Shown here piece after piece: positions 1 through 8,992 of a stretch of DNA of 64,000 nucleotides. The stretch covers positions 869,781 through 933,780 of the forward strand of contig NZ_SNYC01000005.1 of the NCBI RefSeq assembly GCF_004362715.1, given 5' to 3'. This stretch comes from Pedobacter metabolipauper (GTDB taxonomy: Bacteria > Bacteroidota > Bacteroidia > Sphingobacteriales > Sphingobacteriaceae). Positions within the stretch are counted from its first letter, which is position 1, and each line of letters starts with the position of its first letter. The position numbers and the translations under genes are program-made. The notes under the pieces were generated by a model. It saw only the letters and a program-made list of their open reading frames with translations. It searched no databases and was not told where the DNA came from.

Positions 1-71
1 CCTGTGGTTTTAGCGAATGCGAACGCATTGCACAACACACAGCATACAAGGAGAATAAGTATTTTTTTCAT
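1..71 (-). CDS. Secreted protein, N-terminal fragment (runs off left edge)
   Basis: An ATG at 69-71 on the minus strand opens a frame that stays open to the window edge and gives 23 complete codons. The residues are MKK, a hydrophobic run (ILILLVCCVLC), and NAFAFAKTT, which is a typical signal peptide with a likely cleavage after AFA. The mature part lies outside the window, so no function can be given. Its upstream region is the gene-free stretch 72-499. The start is inferred from the signal-peptide pattern. Confidence 0.6.
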   Translation of the reverse strand, partial: MKKILILLVCCVLCNAFAFAKTT

Positions 72-499
72 ACTTTTACACCTGTTTAAATGTTAATTGC
101 CTGCAGTAGCGTTTATTCATGGTTGTCGCCTGTTATTTGCGCCCTGCTTTTAAAATCATGTACATTTGAATGTGGTCTTTTTGTTAGCTCCTTTACGCAA
201 TAAGGGAGCTTCAAAAGGCCGAAAGATTAGATAATTGTCTAGATCATAAATATTTTCCCTCTCAGTTTGTTTAAAACACAGGAGAATTCAATCCGCTTCA
301 ATGATGCAATAGTAAACAAGGGATCGTTTTACGATTGAATGATCAGGGTTAAAATCCTTTGGTTTAGTTTGTTTTGGTTAATTGGCTTTGGTTAATTAAG
401 AACAATTATAATGCAAACCCGTATCAGCTGCAACCTGTGCTGTCCTGCTTTTATCGTTTTATTTCAAATTAATACCAAATTTTATTTTTATAACCAATG
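72..499. other. Gene-free AT-rich stretch with short direct repeats
   Basis: No open frame with coding character is seen here. The stretch is the upstream region of the partial gene at 1-71 and ends at a terminator hairpin (500-547). It holds two exact copies of TTTGGTTAATT (373-383 and 387-397) and a degenerate copy starting at 358, spaced 14-15 bases. This may be an operator or simple low-complexity sequence. Confidence 0.5.
358..397. repeat. Three short direct repeats (TTTGGTTAATT)
   Basis: Exact 11-base copies begin at 373 and 387. A degenerate copy (TTTGGTTTAGT) begins at 358. The period of 14-15 bases is not a whole number of helical turns, which weakens an operator reading. Confidence 0.5.
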
Positions 500-547
500 A
501 AAATGCCCCTTAATTGGAAAGCTGGACTTTCCGATTAAGGGGCATTT
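500..547 (-). terminator. Hairpin terminator after the hydrolase operon
   Basis: The left arm at 500-521 and the right arm at 527-547 are complementary over about 21 bases with one mismatch and a five-base loop. The arms begin AAAATGCCCC and end GGGGCATTTT, so the flanking A/T tracts make it usable in either direction. It lies 27 bases beyond the stop of the minus-strand alpha/beta hydrolase gene. Confidence 0.8.
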
Positions 548-573
548 TGATAAAACAGGAAGAAGAAGCCGTT

Positions 574-1890
574 TTATTTTGCCTTTATCCAGGACGCGAT
601 ATCATTTACGAGGTCTTCAGATACACTTGCAGGGCTTTCATATTGTTTGCTTGTCCCTTTCATTCCCTGAAAGCTCATCAGGTGATTGAGTTGTGGATAC
701 AACTTAAGCACTGCATTTTTATTTTGTGCTAATGCTGCATTCCAAAGTTCATAATCGGCAACGGATACCTGGAAATCCAATGCTCCCTGTGCCACAAAGA
801 TTTTTTTGTTTAAGCTTTTCGCCACAGCCACCTGATCGTAATTATTAATGTCAATCCAGTAAGATGCAGGAAGCCCCAGTACAGATGAATCTGGTTTCAT
901 TTTTCCCAGTGTATTTAGTCTTGTCTTTTGGATCTCCGTAGTTAGTGAGGTCATTTGCTTTTTTGTTGCTGCTGATGTATCCTTTGAAAGGCTATACATA
1001 TAGTTATTCTGTTCAATGATCAGATCAGTCATTTTACGTGCAGGTGCAGCGAGCAGTAAGATCCCTTTTAAATCTGGTGACAGTGTGGCAATTCGCGGCG
1101 CCAGCATTCCACCCAAACTGTGCCCGAGTAAATAAATCTGACTTTTATTTGCTGCAGGAATTGTTTTTGCAAGTTCTACTGCCGCTATGGCATCATCAAC
1201 CAATTCTTCTTTTACGGTGAATGCTCCATAAAACTCAGCATTATAGATCATGGTTCTCTTTACGTAACGGATGGAAGCAATACCCTGAGACGCAAGACCA
1301 AGTGCAATGTCTTTTAAGGGTTTATTGGGACCAACGGTTTCATCCATATCATGAGGTCCGGATCCATGAACCAGTACCACGATTGGAAAGTTGGCTGCAT
1401 TTTTTGGTGCAGTAAGTATTCCAACCAACTCGTGACCGGGTGTTTTTACATAGATCTCTGTTTCTTTATATAATGTAGTATCAGATGCATAGGTTGGTTT
1501 TGCGTAGGCCACAGCGTTTGTTTTTCCGGGAAGATAAAAACCAACGATCTTTTCTGCTTTGTTATAGGCAAAGAGAAAATTTTGTGTGTCTTTTTCAAAA
1601 TTACCCTCCATAGTGATCACAAAAAAATCGCCTTCGGTTTTACTGCTTACAATGTCTGCCGACTTAAACTTACCAAGACCGGTATTTAAGTTTGTCCACA
1701 GTTGTTTTAGATCAGGCTCAGAAAACTTAGCATGAAAGGTGGTGTCAAAATACAGATAAGCTTCCTGATATTTTTCTTCGTTTAATAACGTGAAAAAATC
1801 CTGTGATTTACCTAAAAGACCAATCAAACCCTGTGAAAATGCAGAGGTGGTAATTAAAACTGTAAAAAATAATAAAACAACTTTCTTCAT
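574..1890 (-). CDS. Secreted alpha/beta hydrolase with N-terminal DUF3887-like domain
   Basis: The 438-residue protein starts with a signal peptide (MKKVVLLFFTVLITTSAFSQ). Residues about 25-125 look like the small DUF3887 domain often fused to bacterial hydrolases. The rest is an alpha/beta hydrolase: oxyanion region VLVHGSGP (173-180), nucleophile motif GHSLGG (Ser258), acid candidate Asp372 in AQGALD, and His403 in PQLNH. It probably cleaves an ester or peptide in the periplasm; the substrate is unknown. It lies 21 bases after the response regulator gene and is probably the last gene of the thioredoxin-kinase-regulator operon, so it may be an output of that system. Confidence 0.85.
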   Translation of the reverse strand: MKKVVLLFFTVLITTSAFSQGLIGLLGKSQDFFTLLNEEKYQEAYLYFDTTFHAKFSEPDLKQLWTNLNTGLGKFKSADIVSSKTEGDFFVITMEGNFEKDTQNFLFAYNKAEKIVGFYLPGKTNAVAYAKPTYASDTTLYKETEIYVKTPGHELVGILTAPKNAANFPIVVLVHGSGPHDMDETVGPNKPLKDIALGLASQGIASIRYVKRTMIYNAEFYGAFTVKEELVDDAIAAVELAKTIPAANKSQIYLLGHSLGGMLAPRIATLSPDLKGILLLAAPARKMTDLIIEQNNYMYSLSKDTSAATKKQMTSLTTEIQKTRLNTLGKMKPDSSVLGLPASYWIDINNYDQVAVAKSLNKKIFVAQGALDFQVSVADYELWNAALAQNKNAVLKLYPQLNHLMSFQGMKGTSKQYESPASVSEDLVNDIASWIKAK

Positions 1891-1911
1891 GTAACCAAAG
1901 GTAATAATATT

Positions 1912-2607
1912 TTAGCAGATCAGTTTATATCCGAACCCTCTGTGGTTAATTATTTGAACCATGGGATCGGCCTTAAAATAGCCCCTTAATTTTGAAATAT
2001 AAACATCCAGGCTACGGGAGCTAAAAAAGTCGTCATCACCCCATACCTGTATTAAAAGATCTTTCCTGTTTAGCATTCTGTTTTTAAACTGATAAAGGGT
2101 ATTCAACAATTCTCCTTCCCGGGAGGTTAGCTTTCGTGTTCTTTCCGGATGCGTTAGGATAAGCCTTTTGAGGTCGTACCGGTATTCTCCGATCTGAACA
2201 ATTTCCAGCTGGTTTTCCGGATCTGCTTTTTCCAATAAACGATTGTGATTTAGCAGTACCCTGATTCGAACCACCAGTTCTTCCATATCAAATGGCTTTT
2301 TGAGATAGTCATTACCGCCGGCTTCAAATCCATTGAGTACATCATCGGGCATGGTACGTGCGGTTAAAAACAAAATGGGTGTATCTTTATCATGCTGCCT
2401 TATTTTCTTTGCAATGTCCAGGCCGCTTTCATTCGGCATCATGACATCTAAAATTAAAAGGTCTGGCTTAATTTTTAAATAAGTGCGGTATACTTCATCG
2501 CCTCTTGTGATCAGAAAAACATCAAAGCCACGGCTTTCCAGAAGATCTTTGATGATCATTCCAAGCGCCACCTCATCTTCGGCCAGCAAAAGTCTGGTTC
2601 GTATCAT
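1912..2607 (-). CDS. OmpR/PhoB-family response regulator (RprY-like)
   Basis: The 231-residue protein has a receiver domain (about 5-120) with acidic pocket residues E10-D11, phospho-acceptor Asp54 in LILDVMMP and the conserved Lys in LKKPFD. A winged-helix DNA-binding domain follows (about 135-230; LTSREGELL and the C-terminal NHRGFGYKL). Its ATG overlaps the TGA of the sensor kinase gene (ATGA), so the two are translationally coupled and form a cognate pair. Targets are not visible; the genes of its own operon are the first candidates. Confidence 0.93.
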   Translation of the reverse strand: MIRTRLLLAEDEVALGMIIKDLLESRGFDVFLITRGDEVYRTYLKIKPDLLILDVMMPNESGLDIAKKIRQHDKDTPILFLTARTMPDDVLNGFEAGGNDYLKKPFDMEELVVRIRVLLNHNRLLEKADPENQLEIVQIGEYRYDLKRLILTHPERTRKLTSREGELLNTLYQFKNRMLNRKDLLIQVWGDDDFFSSRSLDVYISKLRGYFKADPMVQIINHRGFGYKLIC

Positions 2608-4298
2608 CCTTGTGGTAAAAAAATGGTAAACACTGTGCCTGTCAGATCAGACTTTGATAAGGCCACGTTCCCTCCATGCCTTTCCACAATTGACCTGACA
2701 TGCGTTAATCCCATGCCGTATCCTTTGATGTGCTGATCATCCGGATCCTGCACTCTGTAGAACTGATCAAAGATATGTGCCTGGTGTTCTTTAGCAATCC
2801 CAAGTCCATGATCGGTTACGCTGATCTCTATTCCGTTGGTTACAGTGGTACACGTGATTAGAATATCAGCCGGATCGGGTGAGTACTTAACCGCATTATC
2901 AACCAGATTATTTATGGCCTGGTGGATATATTGTTTATCGGCAGATACGATTTCCGGAGCCGTGTACATCAGATTGATAATGGCCTGATCTTTTAACAAA
3001 AGCTGCTGACCCGCTATCAGTTGTTCCAACAGCTCTTTTAGATTAAATGCTGAAGGATCTATTCTAAAATTCTCTCTTTCGTACACGACACTGTTTAATA
3101 CCTGGCTAACCATTTGAGACAACCGCTGCAATTCTGAAGCTGCCGTTTTTAAGTAACGGTTTGTTTTATCCTTATCTTCTAAAACATCAAAATACTGCAT
3201 TCCCTGAACTGCGGCCAAAGCGGTTGCAATTGGGGTTTTCAGTTCATGCGACATGTTCCCGATAAAATCATTCTTTAGGTCGTTGAGCTTTCTTTGATGA
3301 ATGATCAGGTAAAGCATGTAGCTCATGCATGCAATCAGTATAATGAGCAATAAGAATGACCCTAAAATACCAAGCGCCATACTTTTTATGGTATAAGCTA
3401 CTGGTACATCTACTTTTAGCAGGACCATCTGAATGGCCCAGAGGTATTGATCGTTCACATCGCTTAAAAATGACCGGCCAGCGTATATCGTTGTTCCGCG
3501 TGATCCATTTTCTTTAGATTCTTCATTCGCGCTGCGTTCCCCGGATGCTCGATGTTCTCTACTTTTATTACGATTTCGGATGGACTCATTTAATCCAAGA
3601 AGCCGGTCAATTAAGTTTGCATCAGTTGGAATAAACCCTTTACCTGGTGTAAATGGCCCAGCCTTAGCATACAAGACGTTGATATCTTTTATAAAAAGAA
3701 TTTGCGCATCAAATGGCAGGCTTCTGACTTTAAATTGCTGCTTCATGATCTTATTTAAGGTACGGATGTCACTATATGGATCATTGCTTAACTGCCTGAG
3801 TTTATTTAGCACTGCATCTTTTTCAGGATCATCCGTAAATTCCTTTGCCCCAAGTAATGCGGAGTACAAATGTCTCAAGTCGTTGAGGTTACCCCCATCG
3901 ATCTTACCGATCAAAAATTTATATGGGTCATTTTTCAATTTGATTATTCCTTTTTCCGTAATGGGATAATCAAAATAGCCATGCTGATCATCGGAACTGA
4001 AACTGGCGCGTATTCCGTAAGGATAGCGGGTAATCCGGTATATAAAGTCTTTTTCTGACGTGATCATTTGTTTTAACCCATACCTCATGCTATCGGCCTT
4101 TTCTACTTTATAGCTGGTGATAATTTCATCCAGCACATCTGACACTGTATTTTCTGCCTGCTGTCTGCTGATGCGGTAACTATCCTGAAGCCAGATGATC
4201 TGTGATATGACAATGCCCCCGCAGGCCAGACAAAGCACAGCGACCAGGACGCTCAATTTTACACCGATTTTTCTGTCTTTAAATATGGAGCTTACCAT
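2604..4298 (-). CDS. Membrane sensor histidine kinase (RprX-like)
   Basis: The 564-residue protein has a membrane segment at about 14-36, a periplasmic sensor region of about 270 residues with no family I can name, and a second membrane segment at about 306-334. HisKA follows (GNMSHELKTP, phospho-acceptor His351), then HATPase_c with N-box NNLVDNAVKYS and G-boxes DHGLGI and GYGMGL. It phosphorylates the regulator encoded just downstream, with which it overlaps by four bases. It also overlaps the upstream thioredoxin-like gene by seven bases. A polar, charged stretch (about 238-268) ends the periplasmic domain. Confidence 0.93.
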   Translation of the reverse strand: MVSSIFKDRKIGVKLSVLVAVLCLACGGIVISQIIWLQDSYRISRQQAENTVSDVLDEIITSYKVEKADSMRYGLKQMITSEKDFIYRITRYPYGIRASFSSDDQHGYFDYPITEKGIIKLKNDPYKFLIGKIDGGNLNDLRHLYSALLGAKEFTDDPEKDAVLNKLRQLSNDPYSDIRTLNKIMKQQFKVRSLPFDAQILFIKDINVLYAKAGPFTPGKGFIPTDANLIDRLLGLNESIRNRNKSREHRASGERSANEESKENGSRGTTIYAGRSFLSDVNDQYLWAIQMVLLKVDVPVAYTIKSMALGILGSFLLLIILIACMSYMLYLIIHQRKLNDLKNDFIGNMSHELKTPIATALAAVQGMQYFDVLEDKDKTNRYLKTAASELQRLSQMVSQVLNSVVYERENFRIDPSAFNLKELLEQLIAGQQLLLKDQAIINLMYTAPEIVSADKQYIHQAINNLVDNAVKYSPDPADILITCTTVTNGIEISVTDHGLGIAKEHQAHIFDQFYRVQDPDDQHIKGYGMGLTHVRSIVERHGGNVALSKSDLTGTVFTIFLPQG

Positions 4299-5791
4299 TT
4301 GAACCTCCTGTTAATGGCATCAGTAACGGGGCCTACTCGTTCCGCCTCTGCTAAATAACCAGGATTTGTATCGACTAGCATTCCGGCAGCATCAATTAAA
4401 AAGTGAGATGGATAAGCGTGAAATCCAAGGATCGTATTCATAACGGTAGCTTCATCGTTGGAAAGGTAAATAAAATCAGCATTAATCTTAAATTTCTCCT
4501 GAACATGGTGCATCTGGTCTTCTGTTGTACGCACCGCAAAGAAAATAAACCGGATTGGCTTGTGCTTTAACGCCTGGATCAGTTTGGGATAATTGGGCAT
4601 CTCCTGCATACAGGGCGCACACCAATCGCCCCAAAAGTCGAGATATAAATTGCTTCCCCTGGTTTTCATAAAGATATCTGCAAGCTTTTTCTTAACCGGT
4701 ATACTGGCATTCGAACTTTTAATCTTTTCCAAAACCGGGTAGGGTTTAAAAACATGATCTGCAGCGTTGTCTTTTTCGATCATTCGTTTTTTTAAATAGA
4801 CATTATGAACCGTTGAATCCATTCGGCCACGGCTCATACCTGCCTGCTCAGCGGAAAAATAGTTGTCTGCATACAGCAGCTGACGCGTTAGGCCCTTAGC
4901 GATCTGGTCAATATGATTTAACCGCAATGTCAACGTGTTAAAGCCATTGTTTTTCTTCAGGTCATCGTACATGGGATTCATATTGATCAGGATCATCTGT
5001 GTTGCTGACAATAAACTAAGGAATTCGTAATACGCAGAATTATTCCATGCAGTAAGGCTGTTAACAGGTATCTGATCCAGCAACTGATAAAGCTGGGGGA
5101 CTGAGATCTCAAATTTTGGCTTTGCAGATCCTGCAAAGTACATGATATCTTTTGCGGCAGAATAGATTAGATGGTTACGTTGCCAGACTACAAAAGTTTG
5201 GTTGCCGACCCTCTTCTTTAAGACATATGCCTCAAAGAACTGTAGTTCTTCTTTTAACTGCGCCTGCCTGTTTAAGGCGAATGTAGTTTCCGACTGCTCC
5301 TTGTACCCCGCATCTGCTTTTAAGAGAAACGGGTGCTGATTAAATTCCGACTGAAATCTGATCATGGCATTACTGATCCCTGCCAGTTCTCCAGCTACCA
5401 GGAAAACATTGGAATTTGGCTTCCCGAAGTCCATCTGTTTTTCATCAATCGCAACAGACAATTCCTTTCCGGGTTCTGCATAAACACTTATATAAGCCTC
5501 CTTATAATTCAGGCCGATATCTCCTTTAACCGGACGCGCAAGTACCGCATCAAAACTTCCGTCAGGCTGAATAGCTACTGCAATTCGGTTACTTGTTCCA
5601 TCCGGATCACAAACAGAGAACTTCACGTAGCTTTCTGTTTGTCCGGGTTGATAACCGGCAATTGTTCCTTTGATCCGGATGCTGTCTTCCTTAAATGGAT
5701 TCGATTGTTCCATTTCCTGTTGCGCAATTGCTTGATCCAGCAAGAGCAATGTGCCGCACATAAGCATGCAGAGACGCTGATATCGTTTCAT
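4292..5791 (-). CDS. TlpA-like periplasmic thioredoxin-fold protein
   Basis: The 499-residue exported protein starts with MKRYQRLCMLMCGTLLLLDQ, a signal peptide. A region of about 320 residues without clear motifs follows, as in Bacteroidota TlpA/ResA-type proteins with an N-terminal DUF4369-like part. The C-terminal 130 residues are thioredoxin-like: FWGDWCAPC with Cys391 and Cys394, and AYPSHFLID carrying the cis-proline loop. It likely reduces or exchanges disulfides in the periplasm. It is the first gene of a four-gene operon and its end overlaps the sensor kinase start by seven bases, so it may act upstream of that kinase; that link is inference. Confidence 0.88.
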   Translation of the reverse strand: MKRYQRLCMLMCGTLLLLDQAIAQQEMEQSNPFKEDSIRIKGTIAGYQPGQTESYVKFSVCDPDGTSNRIAVAIQPDGSFDAVLARPVKGDIGLNYKEAYISVYAEPGKELSVAIDEKQMDFGKPNSNVFLVAGELAGISNAMIRFQSEFNQHPFLLKADAGYKEQSETTFALNRQAQLKEELQFFEAYVLKKRVGNQTFVVWQRNHLIYSAAKDIMYFAGSAKPKFEISVPQLYQLLDQIPVNSLTAWNNSAYYEFLSLLSATQMILINMNPMYDDLKKNNGFNTLTLRLNHIDQIAKGLTRQLLYADNYFSAEQAGMSRGRMDSTVHNVYLKKRMIEKDNAADHVFKPYPVLEKIKSSNASIPVKKKLADIFMKTRGSNLYLDFWGDWCAPCMQEMPNYPKLIQALKHKPIRFIFFAVRTTEDQMHHVQEKFKINADFIYLSNDEATVMNTILGFHAYPSHFLIDAAGMLVDTNPGYLAEAERVGPVTDAINRRFKW

Positions 5792-5915
5792 ATTCCTTAT
5801 ATTTTCAACGAAAGTAATGGCGGTCTGCAGTACTTAAAAACGAATTAGGGAACGTTAACATTCGCTAAATTATTTTCTGTATTTAATTATTACTATTTTC
5901 GCTTTTATTTTAATT

Positions 5916-7106
5916 ATGATCATTACTCCAAGAACCCGTGGGTTCATATGCTTAACTGCTCATCCAGAGGGATGTGCGCAGAATGTACAGAACCAAATCA
6001 GTTATGTAAAAGAACAAGGTACCATTGATGGGCCTAAAAAAGTATTGGTAATCGGTTCTTCAACCGGTTTCGGACTGGCTTCAAGAATCACAAGCACTTA
6101 CGGTGCTGGTGCAGGTACAATCGGTGTATATTTTGAAAAACCACCAGCGCCTGGTAAAACTGCTTCTGCGGGATGGTACAATACTGCTGCATTTGAAACA
6201 CAAGCTATAAAAGATGGTTTCTATGCAAAGAGCCTCAATGGTGATGCTTTTTCTGATGAAATTAAACAAAAAACATTCGACCTGATCCGTGAAGACCTGG
6301 GACAGGTAGACCTGGTTATTTACAGCCTGGCCTCGCCCCGTCGTACACACCCTAAAACCGGTGAAGTTTTCAATTCGGTATTGAAGCCGATTGGAGAGAC
6401 GTTCACCAACAAGACCGTGGATTTTCATACCGGGATTGTTTCAGAAATTTCTATTCCTCCTGCCAATGAAGAAGAAATGGCCAACACCATTGCTGTTATG
6501 GGCGGTGAAGATTGGGAATTCTGGATTGAAGGCCTAAAAGAAGCCGGCTTGCTGGCAGATGGTGCCATCACGGTTGCCTATTCTTACATTGGTCCTGCGG
6601 TAACGGAAGCTGTATATCGTAAAGGAACCATTGGCGGTGCAAAAGACCATTTGGAGAAAACAGCTTTTACGCTAACTGACAAATTGAAGGATATTAACGG
6701 AAAGGCCTATGTTTCGGTTAATAAAGCCCTGGTAACACAGGCCAGTTCTGCTATTCCGGTAATTCCTCTATACATTTCATTACTTTATAAAATAATGAAA
6801 GAAAAAGGTTTGCATGAAGGATGTATTGAGCAGATTGAGCGTTTATTCTCTGAGCATTTATACACTTCTAATGAAGTACCTGTAGATGAAAAAGGAAGGA
6901 TCAGAATTGACGATCTTGAACTGAGAGCTGATGTACAGGAAAAAGTAGCTGAACTTTGGCCACAGGCAACTACAGAATCATTGGATACGATGGCAGATCT
7001 TAACGGGTATAAAAAGGATTTCTTTAATTTGTTTGGTTTCGAAGTTGCTGGTGTAGATTATGAAAAGGACAGTGATGAAATGGTAGAGATCCCTGGATTA
7101 TCTTAA
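5916..7106 (+). CDS. fabV: FabV-type enoyl-ACP reductase
   Basis: This 396-residue protein has the length and N-terminus of FabV (MIITPRTRGFICLTAHPEGC). FabV reduces trans-2-enoyl-ACP (or CoA) with NADH in the last step of fatty acid elongation. The dinucleotide-binding segment is VLVIGSSTGFGLASR (44-58). The FabV catalytic pattern Tyr-X8-Lys is present as Tyr234 and Lys243 (YRKGTIGGAK). The lysine that usually follows directly is Asp here. FabV enzymes in other bacteria are known to be insensitive to triclosan. The next gene starts 12 bases downstream, so the two are probably co-transcribed. Confidence 0.95.
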   Translation: MIITPRTRGFICLTAHPEGCAQNVQNQISYVKEQGTIDGPKKVLVIGSSTGFGLASRITSTYGAGAGTIGVYFEKPPAPGKTASAGWYNTAAFETQAIKDGFYAKSLNGDAFSDEIKQKTFDLIREDLGQVDLVIYSLASPRRTHPKTGEVFNSVLKPIGETFTNKTVDFHTGIVSEISIPPANEEEMANTIAVMGGEDWEFWIEGLKEAGLLADGAITVAYSYIGPAVTEAVYRKGTIGGAKDHLEKTAFTLTDKLKDINGKAYVSVNKALVTQASSAIPVIPLYISLLYKIMKEKGLHEGCIEQIERLFSEHLYTSNEVPVDEKGRIRIDDLELRADVQEKVAELWPQATTESLDTMADLNGYKKDFFNLFGFEVAGVDYEKDSDEMVEIPGLS

Positions 7107-7118
7107 ACGATTTATGGT

Positions 7119-8159
7119 ATGCAGCCGATAAAATGGATATTGTTATTTTTTAGCCTATTCAATTCTTTATTATCGGTTGCACAACCTATTCATCCGGCAG
7201 ATTACGGTTTAAAAAGTTTCACATTACGGGATAAGAAGCTGGGTAAGATCAGTTTTTATCTGGACACTATTAATATCAACAAGAAAGCACCCCTATTTCT
7301 CGATGTGAATGGTAGCGGTGGCTATCCTTTGTGCTTTTTAATAAAAGGCAAAGGATATGAACGGGTTATGAATACGTTCAAGCCTTTTCATATCAGTCAG
7401 ACACAAGTACAATACCATTACATACTGTTGGATAAACCGGGTACCCCTTTTTGTGATACGATTTATACTGATCAGGGAAAAGATGCTTTTAATGGCACTA
7501 CCTTACTTGAAAGTTACCGCCCTAGTCCTGCCTACACGCAGCAAATGAGCCTGGAATGGCGTATAAATGCCAGCAAGGCTGTTCTCAATTATCTAGTGAG
7601 CAAAAACTATTGGGACAGGTCACAGATGATAGCTTTTGGTTATTCTGAAGGCGCACAAGTTGTGCCCGCACTTGCTGTTGCTGAAAAAAAGATCTCTCAT
7701 GTCGCTGCTGTAGTTGGCAGCGGGCTGAACCAATTCTATGACGAGATCCTGCAATTCCGGATCAATGCGGCTATCGGAAAAATGACACATCCCCAGGCGC
7801 AGGACAGCATTGAATCAAAGATGAAAGAGATTGAAGCGATTTACAGGGATCCGGCAAATACGACCAGGGAATATAGAGGACATTCGTTTCAACGATGGGC
7901 TAGTTTTGGTTCGTCGATACCTTTTGAAGAACTCCGGAAGCTGGATATTCCGATTTATGTGGTTGCCTCCAGCAACGACCGCAATTCACCAATCTACAGT
8001 TTAGATTATCTCTGGCTTGATTTTATCCGGCTTGGCAAAACTAATTTAACGTATAAAACTTGTGTTGATTGTAACCATAGCCTGATTAGTGGAAAAGACG
8101 ATAAAGCTTTATCTAATTATAGCGACTATTTCATGGCGATACTGAAATGGATTAAATAA
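7119..8159 (+). CDS. Secreted alpha/beta-hydrolase-like protein
   Basis: The 346-residue protein has a signal peptide ending about SVAQP. The fold is read from GYSEGA (Ser176 as nucleophile), Asp286 in ASSNDRN and His319 in CVDCNHS, in the usual Ser-Asp-His order. FLDVNGSGGYP (61-71) fits the oxyanion strand. Four cysteines (72, 112, 314, 317) could form disulfides in the periplasm. Substrate unknown; peptidase S9-like or esterase activity is possible. It follows fabV by 12 bases and precedes a lipoprotein gene by 5. Confidence 0.75.
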   Translation: MQPIKWILLFFSLFNSLLSVAQPIHPADYGLKSFTLRDKKLGKISFYLDTININKKAPLFLDVNGSGGYPLCFLIKGKGYERVMNTFKPFHISQTQVQYHYILLDKPGTPFCDTIYTDQGKDAFNGTTLLESYRPSPAYTQQMSLEWRINASKAVLNYLVSKNYWDRSQMIAFGYSEGAQVVPALAVAEKKISHVAAVVGSGLNQFYDEILQFRINAAIGKMTHPQAQDSIESKMKEIEAIYRDPANTTREYRGHSFQRWASFGSSIPFEELRKLDIPIYVVASSNDRNSPIYSLDYLWLDFIRLGKTNLTYKTCVDCNHSLISGKDDKALSNYSDYFMAILKWIK

Positions 8160-8164
8160 AAAAT

Positions 8165-8932
8165 ATGAAAACTCTGTGTTATTCCCTTATCCTTTCTGCT
8201 GTACTTTTTGGTTGTCAAAGACAACAGTCAAAAACATATATCCCTTCGGATATAACCAAGAATCAAAGCTTTAACCAGCCCGTAACTTCTGACGGGGATT
8301 CTATAGAAATAGAAAAACTGGATATACCAACAAGTGACCTCAACGAAAAAGGCCCGAAAGTATATTATCAGGTAAAGTTCGGGGACACTTTGCTTCGTAT
8401 CCAAACGAATAAGGCCGATACCGGTTCTGCAAAAGGAAAATTTCTTAGAGCCCTATTCATGAATACCCAGAAGACCTGTGCATTGGTACAGATCTATGAC
8501 GATTATGATTATAAAACTGCTCCATTTTATATCGTTGCCCTAAAAGATGGCAAATTGGAGGTAAAAAGTCTTTATCGCGCCTCAAAAGGAAGAGCAGACA
8601 AGAAATACAGTATTGGAATGGCTCGTATTGGCAGGGATGGATACCTGATCAATAATGACTTTTTCATCAGCAACGTAAATGCAAAAGTCTATCTTATTCC
8701 ACGTCAGCATGCTGAAGAGAAGATACAGGGTACTTTCTTCATGCAATCTGCAGACAAAGAAACCCTGGTTTTTATACAACCGGATTCGTTGTACGAGGTG
8801 CATTATCCAAGTGGTCGGAATTTGACAGTTGCCCTTGACCCGGATGCTTATAATAACCTGTATCAGTACGTTACCCAAAATTACAAATGGGAGAAGAACG
8901 GTAATGGAGCCAGCTTTTTACAAAAGAAATAG
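8165..8932 (+). CDS. Lipoprotein of unknown function
   Basis: The 255-residue protein begins with a lipoprotein signal; the lipobox VLFGC places the lipidated cysteine at residue 17. The mature part is rich in beta-forming segments and Tyr/Asp, with no motif I recognise. The gene starts five bases after the secreted hydrolase-like gene, so both are probably made together and may act at the same envelope site. Function unknown. Confidence 0.75.
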   Translation: MKTLCYSLILSAVLFGCQRQQSKTYIPSDITKNQSFNQPVTSDGDSIEIEKLDIPTSDLNEKGPKVYYQVKFGDTLLRIQTNKADTGSAKGKFLRALFMNTQKTCALVQIYDDYDYKTAPFYIVALKDGKLEVKSLYRASKGRADKKYSIGMARIGRDGYLINNDFFISNVNAKVYLIPRQHAEEKIQGTFFMQSADKETLVFIQPDSLYEVHYPSGRNLTVALDPDAYNNLYQYVTQNYKWEKNGNGASFLQKK

Positions 8933-8992
8933 GATAGCCTTTATCAAAATTCTTTTGAATTCATATTGGTTATTTTGTAACTTGTACTGGCA

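Noticed and set aside
5893..5901. A -7-like element (TATTTTCG) just before fabV.
   Set aside because: It has a mismatch, no clear -33 partner, and would leave only a few bases before the ATG.
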